Source: Micromonospora profundi
GTDB taxonomy: Bacteria > Actinomycetota > Actinomycetes > Mycobacteriales > Micromonosporaceae
Direction of reading: 5' to 3'
Assembly (NCBI RefSeq): GCF_011927785.1
Contig: NZ_JAATJK010000001.1
Location: 6,136,001 to 6,200,000, forward strand
DNA: 64,000 nucleotides
Shown: positions 1 to 9,816 of the stretch, piece after piece
How positions within the stretch are numbered: the stretch's first letter is position 1
How the letters are laid out: each line of letters begins with the position of its first letter
Program-made: the position numbers and the translations under genes
The notes under the pieces: generated by a model
What the model was told of the DNA's origin: nothing
The model's database searches: none
Seen by the model: the letters and a program-made list of their open reading frames with translations, nothing else

Positions 1-1
1 C

Positions 2-214
2 AAGATCGAGATCCTGGCCGTCGCGCCGTACCCGAAGCGGGCCCAGGAGTTCGAACAGCAGAGGCCGGCCCCTGTCACCGAGATCGGTCATGGCTGGTTC
101 TTCCGCCGCGAATGCGGACTGTGCGGGATTGCAGCCATCATGTGGTGTACTCCCTCCGAGGCTCCCGAGGTGGTGCCGTCGGTTACCACCTTCGGGCTCG
201 GGGCGCTCCGGTGA
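2..214 (+). CDS. 3' end of an unidentified protein (truncated by window edge)
   Basis: An open frame enters from the left edge and ends at a TGA at 212-214. The first third reads like ordinary protein (begins KIEILAVAPYPKR); the remainder, with a CGLCGIAAIMWC stretch, is less convincing. No family is recognised. It could equally be a chance open frame, so only the existence of the frame is supported. Confidence 0.25.
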   Translation, partial: KIEILAVAPYPKRAQEFEQQRPAPVTEIGHGWFFRRECGLCGIAAIMWCTPSEAPEVVPSVTTFGLGALR

Positions 215-493
215 ATCAGTCAAGCGTTCATGGATCTCAAGGGAGCGTGGACGCGATGCCGTGCGTGGCGGCTCGAATGCCCGACCTATGCCCTCATGGG
301 CGTTGTGGCAACCTGCCAGTGCGACATTTCCTGCGTGTTCAAGGTGTGGTCGTTTGACTGAAGACAAGAAACCTGATGCGCCCGTGCCGCCGGGCCTGAG
401 CCCGGAAGAGTTGACAGCCGTCAACCGCTGATCGTGCAATAGTGTCGTACCTCATTGCTGAGCAGCGAGAGCTGTGTCGATCGGGGCATTGTC
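215..493. other. Gap with no convincing gene
   Basis: Between the left-edge frame and the LuxR-family gene I see only overlapping frames with poor composition. The promoter of the downstream regulator is expected here, but I cannot point to a clear -10/-35 pair. Confidence 0.4.
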
Positions 494-3244
494 GTGGGAG
501 GCTTGTTCGGGCGGAGCGCCGAGCTGGCGCAGATCGAGCGCTTCCTCGAATCGATTCGCTCCCGCGGTGACATCTGGATGCTCCGGGGCGACGCCGGCAT
601 CGGCAAGTCCGCGATCCTCGCCGCCACTGGCGATGTTGCGGCTGACAAAGGCATGCGGGTGTTGCGGGCGTCCGGCTCGGAGTTCGAGGCGGCCATCAGC
701 TACTCGATCCTCCACCAGCTGTTGTTGCCGCTGCGCGCCGAGATCGAGCGCCTTCCCCCCGGCCTCCGTGACGCGCTGACGGTTGCGCTGGGCCTCGGCC
801 CCGGTCCGGCACCGGCCGCCCTGCTGGTCTGTAATGCCGCTCTGTCGTTGCTGGCGGCTGCCGCCAAGCAGGCGCCGATCGTCCTGCTGGTGGACGACGT
901 CCAGTGGGCCGACCGTCCGAGCGCCGTCGCGTTGGGCTTCATCGCGAGACGGGTCGAGCTTTCCCCGATCGGCGTGGTGGTGTCATCCCGCACCGGCACC
1001 GCCAGCCATCTCGATTGGCGCGGCTTGGCCGAATTGGAGACACTGCCGCTCACCCGGGAGGCGTCCGGGCAACTGGTGGACGCCCGCTTCCCGGGGCTGC
1101 CTCCGCATATCCGACAGAGCCTGCTCGATCTGGCGCAGGGCAATCCGCTCGCGCTGGTCGAGTTGGCGGGGACGCTGATGGGCTCGGCAGCGCATGACTG
1201 GGAACCGACAGTTGTGGTGCCGCTGACCGAAAGGCTTGAGCAGCTGTACTCCAGGCGGATCGCCGAACTGCCGCATGACACCCGCTGCCTACTGCTGATC
1301 GCGACGTTCGAGGGCCACGGAGATCTTCGCGTCCTCCGCGCCATCACCGATCTCGCCCATCTCGCCCCAGCGGAGCGCGCGCAACTCCTAACCGTGGACG
1401 ACGCGGCAGCCCGCGTCACGTTCCGTCATCCGTTGATCAAGTCGGCAGTCGTCGCATCGGCGACCCACGAGGAGCGGCGGCTGGCCCACCTCGCCATCGC
1501 CGACGCGCTCGCCGGCGATCAGGAACGGTACGTCTGGCACCTGGCCGCAGCCACCGACGGGCCGGACGAGACAGTGGCGGCACTGCTCGAGCAGTCGGCA
1601 CCGGTAATCCTGCAACGCGGGGACGTACTGGGGGCTGTCGCCGCCATGGCACGGGCGGCCGAGATGAGCGCCACCAGGGAGAACCGGGCCCGGCGGATGG
1701 TCGAGGCCGCCTACCTCGGGGCCGAGGCGGGCGGCGCCGGGAACGACCTCGACATGCTGCTTGCCGATGCCCGTGCGGTCAGTCCGGACTCCGCTGATTC
1801 GCTGCGTGCGGCTACTGCGGCGGCGTTGTTGATGCTGGACGGCGACGGTGACCTGCACGCAGCGATCCGGCTGCTCGGCGGGGCTGTCGAGATCGGCGAT
1901 CACGGCTGGCGAGGCGACGATCCGGCGGTGGAAGCAGCCATGCAGACATTGCTGCAGCTCTGCTGGTATGCGAGCGACCCCGAGAGCTGGACGGTGTACC
2001 AGCGCGCGTTGAGCCGGCTGACAGACCCGTCGGATGTTCTTGCGGTGGGGAGCGCGATCATCCCCGATCCGGTACGCACCGGCGCCGCCGCACGGCCCGC
2101 GCTCGATGCCCTGCTCGCCACCTTGACCGGCGAGAAGGATTTCGGTCGGGTCATGCGGATCGGTTTTGCTGCGTTCTACCTCGACCGGCTCGGGGACATC
2201 CGGGATTCGTCGTGGCGGGTGCTTCAGTACGGCCGCGAGGGCGGTGCGCCTCGGCTGCAGGTCGGTGCACTGATGTATCTGTGCCTGGACGACTACGCTA
2301 CGGGCCGGTGGGAGGAGGGCAGGAGGCTGGCCGAGGAGGGACAGCAGCTCTGCTCCACGAGAGTGTCGCAGTTCCTGATCTTCAGCTTCCTGTACTGCCG
2401 AGCCCTCCTGGCCGCCGGTCGGGGGGACGTGGGCGAGGCTTTCGAGCTGGCGGACGAGATGACCCGGTGGGCACAGCCGCGTGGTGTCGGTATCGCGATG
2501 ACCATCGCATACCACCCGCGCGTTCTGGCCGCCGCTGCCCAGGGCGATTACGAATCGGCTTACCGGTACGCCAGCGCGATCAGCCCGGCCGGCGTGCTGG
2601 CGCCGTACGTTCAGGTGGCGACGTCCGTGATGTTCGACCTGGTGGAAGCGGCGCTACGCACTGGCCGGACCGCCGAGGCGCGCGCACACGCCGACGCCAT
2701 GCGAGCGGCTGATGTGGCGGCGATCTCGCCACGGATGGCGCTCATCCAGTGCGGGGTCGACGCCTTGGTCCTCGGTGACGATGCAGCCGTGGCGCGGCTG
2801 GAGGAGGCGTTGGCGGAGCCCAGTGCGGAACGCTGGCTGTTCGATGCGTCGCGCATCCGCCTCGCCTTCGCCGAAAGTCTCCGTCGACGCAGGGCACCTT
2901 CAGCAGCCCGAGCCCACCTACTCAACGCGCGGATCGGCTTCGCGGCGATGGGTGCCGAGCCGTGGCTCGCTCGTACCGTCCACGAACTGCGAGCCACCGG
3001 ATATCGGCGCGGTCCTGCCCACCGGCCGCCGGTCGCCCTGACCGCTCAGGAACTCGAGATAGCCGATCTGGCGGCCGGCGGGCTGACCAATAAACAGATC
3101 GCGGAGCGCCTCTACATTTCGCACCGGACGGTGAGCGCCCACCTTCATCGGATCTACCCGAAGCTCGGCATCACGACGCGGGCCGGACTGCGTGACGCTC
3201 TTGCCGGGCAGGAATCCACGGACCGGCACGGCTCCGACGGGTGA
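494..3244 (+). CDS. LuxR-family ATPase transcriptional regulator (LAL type)
   Basis: A 916-residue regulator of the large ATP-binding LuxR type. The N-terminal STAND/AAA-like module opens with LFGRSAELAQI, has Walker A GDAGIGKS near residue 36 and a Walker B-like VLLVDDVQWAD about 100 residues later. The long middle is helical and TPR-like. The last 60 residues are a LuxR HTH (LTAQELEIADLAAGGLTNKQIAERL, split here only for reading, then a recognition helix with SHRTVSAHLHR). GTG 494 is chosen because it puts the usual FGR motif at the N-terminus; a TTG 39 bases earlier is possible. Such proteins usually activate nearby metabolic or secondary-metabolite genes after ligand/ATP binding. The target here is unknown, since the neighbours are unrelated single genes. 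Confidence 0.85.
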   Translation: MGGLFGRSAELAQIERFLESIRSRGDIWMLRGDAGIGKSAILAATGDVAADKGMRVLRASGSEFEAAISYSILHQLLLPLRAEIERLPPGLRDALTVALGLGPGPAPAALLVCNAALSLLAAAAKQAPIVLLVDDVQWADRPSAVALGFIARRVELSPIGVVVSSRTGTASHLDWRGLAELETLPLTREASGQLVDARFPGLPPHIRQSLLDLAQGNPLALVELAGTLMGSAAHDWEPTVVVPLTERLEQLYSRRIAELPHDTRCLLLIATFEGHGDLRVLRAITDLAHLAPAERAQLLTVDDAAARVTFRHPLIKSAVVASATHEERRLAHLAIADALAGDQERYVWHLAAATDGPDETVAALLEQSAPVILQRGDVLGAVAAMARAAEMSATRENRARRMVEAAYLGAEAGGAGNDLDMLLADARAVSPDSADSLRAATAAALLMLDGDGDLHAAIRLLGGAVEIGDHGWRGDDPAVEAAMQTLLQLCWYASDPESWTVYQRALSRLTDPSDVLAVGSAIIPDPVRTGAAARPALDALLATLTGEKDFGRVMRIGFAAFYLDRLGDIRDSSWRVLQYGREGGAPRLQVGALMYLCLDDYATGRWEEGRRLAEEGQQLCSTRVSQFLIFSFLYCRALLAAGRGDVGEAFELADEMTRWAQPRGVGIAMTIAYHPRVLAAAAQGDYESAYRYASAISPAGVLAPYVQVATSVMFDLVEAALRTGRTAEARAHADAMRAADVAAISPRMALIQCGVDALVLGDDAAVARLEEALAEPSAERWLFDASRIRLAFAESLRRRRAPSAARAHLLNARIGFAAMGAEPWLARTVHELRATGYRRGPAHRPPVALTAQELEIADLAAGGLTNKQIAERLYISHRTVSAHLHRIYPKLGITTRAGLRDALAGQESTDRHGSDG

Positions 3245-3482
3245 GGCGCCGCCCTCGTGTTGCCGGTCGTTCGGGCACGGGATCAGTTGGATGACCCGAC
3301 TCCCTGCTTCGGCTTCTTCGACCACGGAGGGCCGCCGGTCGGCCGCTGCGGCCGCCCAGACATCGACGAAAGGGGGCAATCCGGGCTACGCGGCAGAGTC
3401 GTCCGGAGAAGAATGACTGATTCGGTGGCTGCCCGGAGCGGGGGAGAGTGAGCCCTCCAACCGCTAGGGGAAGAGGGCCGCT

Positions 3483-4058
3483 GTGAGCGCCGAACTGAAG
3501 GTTCTGTCCGTCGGCTACGCGGGCGAGAGGGTCGCCGGGACCGTCACGCTGATCCGCGACCGCGACTTCATCGCCGTGATCGATCCCGGAATGGTGGCCG
3601 ATCGCTCGATGATCCTCGACCCGCTCGCCGCGGCGGGAGTCGACGCCGACGAGGTGACGGACGTCGTGTTCAGTCACCACCACCCGGACCACACACTCAA
3701 CGCGGCGCTGTTTCAGAACGCCCGCTTCCACGACTTCCAGGCGACCTACCAGAACGACCTGTGGTTACCTCGCCAGTTCGCTGACGACTCGGACTTCAGC
3801 AGGCTCTCCGACGCGGTACGCCTGGTGCGGACGCCCGGGCACACCGCCCAGGACGTCACCACGCTCATCGAGACCGATGATGGGCTGGTCGCGTGCACGC
3901 ACCTCTGGTGGTCGGAATTCGGCCCGCTGGACGACCCGTTCGCCGTTGACCGCGACGTGTTGCGGGCCTCCCGGGAGCGGGTGCTGGCCATGAATCCGAC
4001 GCTGATCGTGCCGGGCCACGGCCTGCCGTTCACGCCGGACACCAAGACACCTTTCTAG
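3483..4058 (+). CDS. Metallo-beta-lactamase-fold hydrolase
   Basis: A 191-residue single-domain MBL-fold protein. The metal-binding HxHxDH motif is present as SHHHPDH around residues 64-70. A second histidine lies in RTPGHTAQD, an acidic/His site in ACTHLWW, and a terminal ligand in VPGHGLPF. It is short and lacks an RNA-processing or lactonase insertion, resembling MBLAC1-like or glyoxalase II-like hydrolases. Its substrate cannot be inferred. GTG 3483 follows a weak purine-rich site. The 238 bases upstream contain no gene. Confidence 0.8.
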   Translation: MSAELKVLSVGYAGERVAGTVTLIRDRDFIAVIDPGMVADRSMILDPLAAAGVDADEVTDVVFSHHHPDHTLNAALFQNARFHDFQATYQNDLWLPRQFADDSDFSRLSDAVRLVRTPGHTAQDVTTLIETDDGLVACTHLWWSEFGPLDDPFAVDRDVLRASRERVLAMNPTLIVPGHGLPFTPDTKTPF

Positions 4059-4196
4059 GTCGACGCCATGCGACGGGCCGTCATGTCGTGCACGTCCTAC
4101 GCCCTGACTTCGGTGCGGGACGCGCTCATCGCCGGTGGGGTCTCAGCTGTGGACACCAGTGGCACAGCTCGTCACCGGAATCGGAGGGAGCATGAG

Positions 4197-4484
4197 GTGC
4201 ACCAGAGCGCACAGCAACAGGCAGCAGGACGAGGGCTCTTCCGACTCCTCGTCACCCTCACCGATCGGCTACCGCAGGACTTCGTCGAAGCGCTCAGAGC
4301 CCGGCTCGCAGGAGGTCACGAGGTCGAGGTCGCGCAGGCGATCGTGTTCGCGGCCGTCGCTGGGCCAGTGCCGTTGACCGAGCGGGACATCGATCTCCTG
4401 ATCGCCACGCTCGCCGGCGCGGGCGAGGACACCACAATGGCGATGGTCATCGAACGCTGTAGTTTCGCGAAGATGCGGGACTAG
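4197..4484 (+). CDS. Small helical protein of unknown function
   Basis: A 95-residue protein with no recognised domain. GTG 4197 is preferred over upstream in-frame starts because GGAGGGAG lies about seven bases before it. The sequence is mostly amphipathic helix (GRGLFRLLVTLTDRLPQDF, then EVAQAIVFAAVA, then ERDIDLLIATLAGAGED) with a single Cys near the C-terminus. It sits alone between the MBL-fold and SGNH genes on the same strand, with no evidence for co-function. Confidence 0.5.
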   Translation: MHQSAQQQAAGRGLFRLLVTLTDRLPQDFVEALRARLAGGHEVEVAQAIVFAAVAGPVPLTERDIDLLIATLAGAGEDTTMAMVIERCSFAKMRD

Positions 4485-4634
4485 GCCAGTGGCGGCGGCC
4501 GTCGAGTCTCAGCGAAGCGCCGCGGTTCCCTGCGCCACGGGAGACGCTGGATCTACCCGGGGCGTGTCTGTGCTCGCCGTCACCCTGCCGCCGGGTCACC
4601 GCCATGCGACGACGTCAGATGATGGATTGGGAGC

Positions 4635-5813
4635 ATGATGTCCACCTGGATCACCACCCCGATCAGCACGGACCTCCTGCACGGCGCGCTCGACGTGCAG
4701 CGCACCGCCCGTGGGCTGCTTCCGCACAGGTTGCCCGCCTGGGCACGTGCCCAGTACTCCGACGGGCAGCTCGCCATGGTGGAGGCTCAACCCGCCGGCG
4801 TGCACCTGGCCTTCCGTACCCGTGCCACTGCCGTCGAGCTGGACACGCTGCCCACCCGGCACGCCTACATCGGCCTGCCGGGCCGCCCTGACGGTGTTTA
4901 CGACCTGCTCGTCGACGGTCGGCTGACCGACCAGGCCAGCGTCACCGGCGGGGACCTGGTGACCATCGACCCGGCCAACGGGACCGTGGAGCGCCAGTCC
5001 GGTCCGCCCGGCACCGTCCGGTTCACCGGCCTGCCCGACGGGGTGAAGGACGTCGAGATCTGGCTGCCGCACTACGAGACCACCGAACTCGTCGCCCTGC
5101 GCACCGACGCCCCCGTCGAACCCGTACCCGACCGGGGGCGCCGGGTCTGGCTGCACCATGGCAGCTCCATCAGTCAGGGCTCCAACGCCACCAGCCCCAC
5201 CGCCACCTGGCCCGCTGTCGTGGCGTCCCTCGGTGGCGTCGACCTGCTCAACCTCGGCTTCGGCGGCAGCGCGCTGCTCGACCCGTTCACCGCCCGCACC
5301 ATGCGGGACACCCGAGCGGACCTCATCAGCGTGAAGATCGGCATCAACCTGGTGAACGCCGACCTGATGCGGCTGCGCGCCTTCACCCCGGCCGTGCACG
5401 GCTTCCTCGACACCATCCGGGAGGGCCATCCCACCACGCCGTTGCTTGTCGTCTCCCCGATCTACTGCCCCATCCACGAGGACACCCCCGGACCGGGCGC
5501 GTTCGACCTCACCGCACTCAGTACCGGACAGCTGCGCTTCCGAGCCACCGGCGACCCGGCGGAACGGGCGAGCGGCAAGCTCACGCTCGGTGTCATCCGC
5601 GACGAACTGGCGCGGATCACCGCCCAGCGGGCTGCCGACGACCCGAACCTGCACCTCCTCGACGGCCTCGACCTGTACGGCCCGGCCGACTTCGCCGAGC
5701 TGCCGTTGCCCGATCAACTCCATCCAGACACCGCCACCCACCGACGCATCGGCGAACGCTTCGCGAAGCGGGTGTTCAGCGTCGACGGTCCCTTCGCGGG
5801 CCCCAGCTCCTGA
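4635..5813 (+). CDS. SGNH/GDSL-family hydrolase
   Basis: A 392-residue esterase/lipase-type hydrolase. An N-terminal beta-rich domain (residues ~1-170) precedes an SGNH catalytic domain. The catalytic Ser is in HHGSSISQG, the Gly block in GFGGS, an Asn-type block in KIGINLVN, and the catalytic Asp/His in [12 protein letters not shown]. No signal peptide is seen, so it is probably cytosolic, acting on an acyl or acetyl ester. The start is an ATG pair with GGGAG just upstream. The two-domain layout fits SGNH enzymes that deacetylate carbohydrates; the substrate is unknown. Confidence 0.85.
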   Translation: MMSTWITTPISTDLLHGALDVQRTARGLLPHRLPAWARAQYSDGQLAMVEAQPAGVHLAFRTRATAVELDTLPTRHAYIGLPGRPDGVYDLLVDGRLTDQASVTGGDLVTIDPANGTVERQSGPPGTVRFTGLPDGVKDVEIWLPHYETTELVALRTDAPVEPVPDRGRRVWLHHGSSISQGSNATSPTATWPAVVASLGGVDLLNLGFGGSALLDPFTARTMRDTRADLISVKIGINLVNADLMRLRAFTPAVHGFLDTIREGHPTTPLLVVSPIYCPIHEDTPGPGAFDLTALSTGQLRFRATGDPAERASGKLTLGVIRDELARITAQRAADDPNLHLLDGLDLYGPADFAELPLPDQLHPDTATHRRIGERFAKRVFSVDGPFAGPSS

Positions 5814-5985
5814 CGGACCGGGTGAACCGGTGAGGAGGGGATCCAACCGTGAGACGCTGGCGATGCCGAATGAGCATGAACACCGCCAGTTCCGTCTTCG
5901 ACCGCATGCCGGATCCCTGTCAGGGTCGAGTCCTGTCCGACCGGCGCCGCCGCGCCGGACCTCACGACACCGACAAGGAGTGATC

Positions 5986-6894
5986 ATGGCGCTTGCGACA
6001 CGCCGTCTGGTGGGCGCGCTGGCAGTGGTGTCACTTGCCGCCTGCGGTCCCGCCGATGCTGCCGGGCAGCCGACGCGGACCCCTGCGGCAACGGCGAGCC
6101 CGTCCACCGCCGCCGCTGACCGGGACCACGAGTTCCGGCGGCTGGAGGAGAGATTCGACGCGCGGCTCGGGGTCTACGCGATCGACACCGGCACTGGCCG
6201 GACCGTGCAGTACCGGGCCGACGAGCGGTTCGCGTACGCCTCGACGTTCAAGGCGTTGGCCGCCGCCGAGGTCCTCGACGAGACCACCGACGCCGAGCTG
6301 GACAGGGTGGTGCGGTACTCGGCGGACGACCTGGTGACCTACTCGCCGATCACGGAGCAGCACGTCGCTGACGGCATGACGCTGCGCGCGATCGCCGACG
6401 CGGCCGTGCGCTACAGCGACAACACCGCCGGCAACCTGCTGTTGCGCCAGCTCGGCGGACCACAGAAGTTCGAGAAGGAACTGCGCGAGATCGGAGACAA
6501 GGTCACCGATCCGGAGCGCTACGAGACCGCGCTCAACGAGGCCAAGCCGGGTGACCGGCGGGACACCAGCACCGCGCGGGCCCTTGCCGGGTCCCTGCGG
6601 GCGTACGCGGTCGGCGATGCCCTCGAGTCGGCGGACCGCGACATCCTCAACGGCTGGCTGCGGGGCAACACCACGGGCGACGAGCTGATCCGCGCCGGTG
6701 TTCCCGACGGCTGGGTCGTCGGGGACAAGACCGGGTCCGGCGGCTACGGCACCCGCAACGACATCGCGGTGATCTGGCCGCCGGATCGGGCGCCGATCGT
6801 CCTCGCTGTGTTGTCCAGCCGTGACGAGAAGGACGCCGACTACGACAACGCGCTCATCGCGAGGGCAACTGAGGTCGTGATCGCCGCGTTGTGA
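5986..6894 (+). CDS. bla: Class A serine beta-lactamase (secreted, probable lipoprotein)
   Basis: A 302-residue class A beta-lactamase with all expected active-site elements: STFK (Ser86-Lys89), SDN (144-146), an ETALNEA omega-loop block carrying the general-base Glu, and KTG (248-250). The N-terminus has a hydrophobic segment ending in LAAC, a plausible lipobox, followed by a Pro/Ala/Thr-rich linker, so it should be anchored outside the membrane. ATG 5986 follows AAGGAG. A 44-codon Arg-rich frame (5849-5983) ends just before it. It converges on a second serine-hydrolase gene 36 bases away. Confidence 0.92.
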   Translation: MALATRRLVGALAVVSLAACGPADAAGQPTRTPAATASPSTAAADRDHEFRRLEERFDARLGVYAIDTGTGRTVQYRADERFAYASTFKALAAAEVLDETTDAELDRVVRYSADDLVTYSPITEQHVADGMTLRAIADAAVRYSDNTAGNLLLRQLGGPQKFEKELREIGDKVTDPERYETALNEAKPGDRRDTSTARALAGSLRAYAVGDALESADRDILNGWLRGNTTGDELIRAGVPDGWVVGDKTGSGGYGTRNDIAVIWPPDRAPIVLAVLSSRDEKDADYDNALIARATEVVIAAL

Positions 6895-6930
6895 CGGTCT
6901 GCCGGTGCGGGCGTCCGGGTCGCCAGCTGA

Positions 6931-7851
6931 CTAACTCCACCAGGGCAGGGTGCCCGTGCGGAGGTGGTCGTGCAGTGTCCGGGCGACCTGCGCCATCGTC
7001 GCCTCGCTGGCTGGCTGGGCGGCGGCGGGCACCCGGGAGGCGGTGAGCGCGGCGACAGCGTACGACTGACCGTCGGCGTGGTCCACCACCCCTATCTCGT
7101 GGCGCAGGTGCAGCAGGGTGCCGGTCTTTGACGACCAGCGGGACGCGTCGGAGGTGAAGTCCGGGGCAAGCCGCTGCCGGTGCAGGTTGTCGCCCAACAG
7201 GGCACGTACCCGATCGGCGGTGGCTTCCTGGATCGTCGACGGGCGCCAGAGGGCGTGCAGCAGGTCGACGTAGGCCCGGGCCGAGCCGGTGTTGGCGCGG
7301 GTGACGTCGAGTTGGGCGACCGGGTGACCCTGTCCGGGGGTCCCGGCGCCGATGGCGAGGGAATGGGCCAGGTGTACGTCGTCGGGGCCGAAACGCTCCG
7401 CAGGCGTGTCGGCGAGGTCGCCGACCCGGTGTCGTACGGCGATGCCCTCGATGCGCAGTCGCCGCAGCTCGGCGGCGACCTCAGCCGGCGGGACGAGGTC
7501 GAACAGGGCATCGGCGGCGACGCCGTCGCTGATGGAGGTGCTCAGGTAGAGCAGGTCGTCCACGGCGATCCGCGCGGGATGGCGGAAGCGGCTCAACCCG
7601 GTCGGGCCCGGTGTGGTGATCCGACCGGGCGGGACGTCGACAGGTGTCGCCGGGTCGAGTTCCCCGCGCGCGATCCGTTCGAGCACGGCGACCGCCAGCG
7701 GCACCTTCGCCAGCGACGCCGCCGGGTACGGGGTGTCCGCGTCGAAGCCGATCTCCTCGCCGGTGTCGAGGTTGCGGACCAGGAACGCGCCGCGCAACCC
7801 CGCCTCGTCGAGCAGGTCCTGGGCGTTGCGGACGACTGCGACGGCGCTCAC
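6931..7851 (-). CDS. Beta-lactamase-like serine hydrolase, class A fold with altered motifs
   Basis: A 306-residue protein of the beta-lactamase/DD-peptidase superfamily. The nucleophile motif is SLAK (within PAASLAKVPLAVAVL) and the third motif is SKTGTL. Where class A enzymes have SDN this one has SDG (STSISDG), and I cannot find an ExxLN omega-loop. It may therefore bind or slowly acylate beta-lactams, or act on another substrate, rather than being an efficient beta-lactamase. No signal peptide is apparent. GTG 7851 follows CAGGAG and overlaps the stop of the upstream LysR gene, so the two are translationally coupled. Confidence 0.8.
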   Translation of the reverse strand: MSAVAVVRNAQDLLDEAGLRGAFLVRNLDTGEEIGFDADTPYPAASLAKVPLAVAVLERIARGELDPATPVDVPPGRITTPGPTGLSRFRHPARIAVDDLLYLSTSISDGVAADALFDLVPPAEVAAELRRLRIEGIAVRHRVGDLADTPAERFGPDDVHLAHSLAIGAGTPGQGHPVAQLDVTRANTGSARAYVDLLHALWRPSTIQEATADRVRALLGDNLHRQRLAPDFTSDASRWSSKTGTLLHLRHEIGVVDHADGQSYAVAALTASRVPAAAQPASEATMAQVARTLHDHLRTGTLPWWS

Positions 7852-8765
7852 GCGGAATCTCCTGTCGTGCCGGCCCTGGCCGGCTCCGGGTGCACATCGG
7901 GCGCGCCGAGGCATCGGGCGATGTCCGCGTACAGGACCGTGCTGAGCTGATCGAGGTCCTCGCGTACGCCGGCGGCGACGTCGTAGCCGCGTAGGAGCCG
8001 TGGGCCGACGAGGGGGCACCAGTGCAATCCGAAGTCCTCGGCCTGTTGACGGGAGCAGAGCAGCAGGTCGGGGGAGCCGAGGGCCGCTGCCGCGGCGTCC
8101 ACGAGGGACGGGGCGACCGTCACCTGGGCCGGCACCAGGCCGGCCGACTGGCCGGCACGGGTCAACGGGTCCCGCAGGTGAGCGACGTCGTCCTCGGGTT
8201 GGATCAGGACCCGCCTGCGTGCCTGCGTGCGGGCCCGGCCGCTGCGCAACGTCTCCAGGAACACCGTCGGCGCCGGGAAAGGGGTCCGGGCGGCCAGCCC
8301 GAGCTGCACCTGCCAGGACGCCCCCGCCTCGGGAACCGCCACGATCCCGGCACCGGCCTCCAGGGTCTGACAGAGCCGGGCGCGCTCCGACGGCCCGGCC
8401 GGCCGTACCTCCAGGTGGATCCGCTGCCGCCGCGCCGCGACCACCAGATCGGCGAGGCGGCGCGGCGGGCAGATCTCGGGTACGGCGACCCGCAGCGGAC
8501 GCAATCGCGCACGCTCGGCGTCGTCGCCCATGGCATCGGCGAGGTCGACCAGGCGCCGGGCCGACGGCAGCATGTCCTGCCCGAACGACGTCAGCCGCAC
8601 CGCGCGGGACGACCTGTCGAACAACCGCGCCCCGAAATGCTCCTCCAGTGCGGCGATGCGGCGACTGGCGACCGACTGGGGAATACCCGCCGCGGCGGCC
8701 CCGGAGGTGAAGCTGCCGTGGCCGCTGACCGCCACGAAGGCCCGGCAGGCGGCGACGACATCCAC
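7848..8765 (-). CDS. LysR-family transcriptional regulator
   Basis: A 305-residue LysR regulator. The N-terminal winged HTH includes AFVAVSGHGSFTSGAAAAG and SVASRRIAALEEHFGARLFDR with the usual linker helix, followed by a periplasmic-binding-like effector domain. It overlaps the serine-hydrolase gene by four bases (GTGA) and so regulates from within the same transcript, unlike the usual divergent AmpR/ampC layout. The effector is unknown. Confidence 0.88.
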   Translation of the reverse strand: MDVVAACRAFVAVSGHGSFTSGAAAAGIPQSVASRRIAALEEHFGARLFDRSSRAVRLTSFGQDMLPSARRLVDLADAMGDDAERARLRPLRVAVPEICPPRRLADLVVAARRQRIHLEVRPAGPSERARLCQTLEAGAGIVAVPEAGASWQVQLGLAARTPFPAPTVFLETLRSGRARTQARRRVLIQPEDDVAHLRDPLTRAGQSAGLVPAQVTVAPSLVDAAAAALGSPDLLLCSRQQAEDFGLHWCPLVGPRLLRGYDVAAGVREDLDQLSTVLYADIARCLGAPDVHPEPARAGTTGDSA

Positions 8766-8871
8766 CCACCGAACGTATCGCGGCCGCGTGCCGCCCTGAA
8801 CGGCAGCCGACGGGCGACGTCTTCTCGCGGAGCGTCTCGGATCATCCGCCCCGTCTGAGAGCAGGCAGCGT

Positions 8872-9282
8872 TTACTGCGCGATCGCGGTCGCCTCCAGTT
8901 CGACGAGCACGTCGGGCTCGAAGAGGTAGTCCACGCCGATCAGCGACGCCGGCGGAAGGGGCCAGGGCAGGCCGAGTTCCTCGACGACCGACTCGATCCC
9001 GGCCATGAACGGCCCGATCTTCTCGGGTGCCCAGTCGGTCACGTAGAAGGTCAACCGGACCACGTCCTCGAATGAGGCGTCGGCTCCGGCGAGGGCCCGG
9101 CCGGTGTTGCGCAGCGCCTGCGCCACCTGCCCGGCCAGGTCGCCGGGAGCAACGGCTGTGCCGTCGCCCAGGCGTGCGATCTGACCGCTCACGTGAATGT
9201 GACGCGACCCGGTAGCCACCGCCACGTGAGCGTAGGGCGTGTGCGGCTGAAGACCGTCGGGGCTGAAGCGGGTGACAGGCAT
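8872..9282 (-). CDS. ridA: RidA family reactive-intermediate deaminase
   Basis: A 136-residue RidA/YjgF/UK114 protein, close to the usual family length. Typical features are YAHVAVATGSRHIHVSGQ, an amide-rich middle with FEDVVRLTFYVTD, and ASLIGVDYLFEPDVLVELEA near the C-terminus. The Arg used for carboxylate binding in many RidA enzymes is not obvious (the position reads PPASLIG), so it may be a RidA-like paralogue. It is divergent from an HxlR regulator with which it shares a palindromic operator, suggesting direct control. Confidence 0.85.
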   Translation of the reverse strand: MPVTRFSPDGLQPHTPYAHVAVATGSRHIHVSGQIARLGDGTAVAPGDLAGQVAQALRNTGRALAGADASFEDVVRLTFYVTDWAPEKIGPFMAGIESVVEELGLPWPLPPASLIGVDYLFEPDVLVELEATAIAQ

Positions 9283-9305
9283 CGTGTCTCCTCTGGTGGA
9301 ACCAG

Positions 9306-9328
9306 CTAGGTTTACTATTGATACCTAG
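9306..9328. promoter_or_regulatory. Palindromic operator between ridA and the HxlR gene
   Basis: An inverted repeat CTAGGT (9306-9311) ... ACCTAG (9323-9328) with an 11-base AT-rich centre (TTACTATTGAT) lies midway in the 79-base divergent gap. HxlR proteins bind such spaced palindromes as dimers. The AT-rich centre stands out in this GC-rich region and probably overlaps promoter elements of both genes. Confidence 0.6.
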
Positions 9329-9361
9329 TTGACGAAGGACACTTCAAGGAGACCTGGTTTC

Positions 9362-9739
9362 ATGCGCGATACCACCCCCGCCCGGGCCAGCGAGCTACGT
9401 ATCGACGCGCCTCACCGCGAGCTGCTCGACCAGGTGTTGGACAAGTGGTCGCTCAGCGTTCTCAACGAACTGTGCGAGCGCCCGAGCAGGTTCAACGAGC
9501 TGCGCCGGGCGGTTCCGGCGGTGACGCAGAAGTCGCTCACGGCGACGCTGCGACGACTCGAGCGCAACGGGATCATCGAGCGCCACGTCGTAGCTACCCG
9601 CCCGGTCGCCGTGGAGTACCGGATCACCCCGCTGGGGAAGACCCTGCGTGCACCGATCGACACCCTCCTCGAGTGGGCGGACGCGTACATGCCGCAGATC
9701 GAACACGCCCGCACGGCGTTCGACGCCCAGATCGACTAA
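9362..9739 (+). CDS. HxlR-family transcriptional regulator
   Basis: A 125-residue winged-helix HxlR protein. Family hallmarks are [45 protein letters not shown] and a beta-wing with [15 protein letters not shown] 9362 is preceded by AAGGAGA at good distance; an in-frame TTG at 9329 would start inside the operator. One Cys near residue 37 could be a redox switch as in other HxlR members. It probably autoregulates and controls ridA through the shared palindrome. Confidence 0.88.
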   Translation: MRDTTPARASELRIDAPHRELLDQVLDKWSLSVLNELCERPSRFNELRRAVPAVTQKSLTATLRRLERNGIIERHVVATRPVAVEYRITPLGKTLRAPIDTLLEWADAYMPQIEHARTAFDAQID

Positions 9740-9816
9740 CGAGGATGGGCCGCGACCGCGGTGCTACGCGTACGGGTCCGCTGGCGGCGAACTCGTCGAG
9801 CACCGCGGTCACCGCG

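Noticed and set aside
5849..5983. 44-codon GTG frame ending just before the class A beta-lactamase
   Set aside because: Arg-rich sequence with suboptimal ribosome-site spacing (GAGGAGG about ten bases away); could be a leader but there is not enough to call it a gene.
4596..6107. 503-codon minus-strand frame opposite the SGNH hydrolase
   Set aside because: Gly/Val/Asp-rich antisense shadow caused by high third-position GC; the plus strand has clear SGNH motifs.
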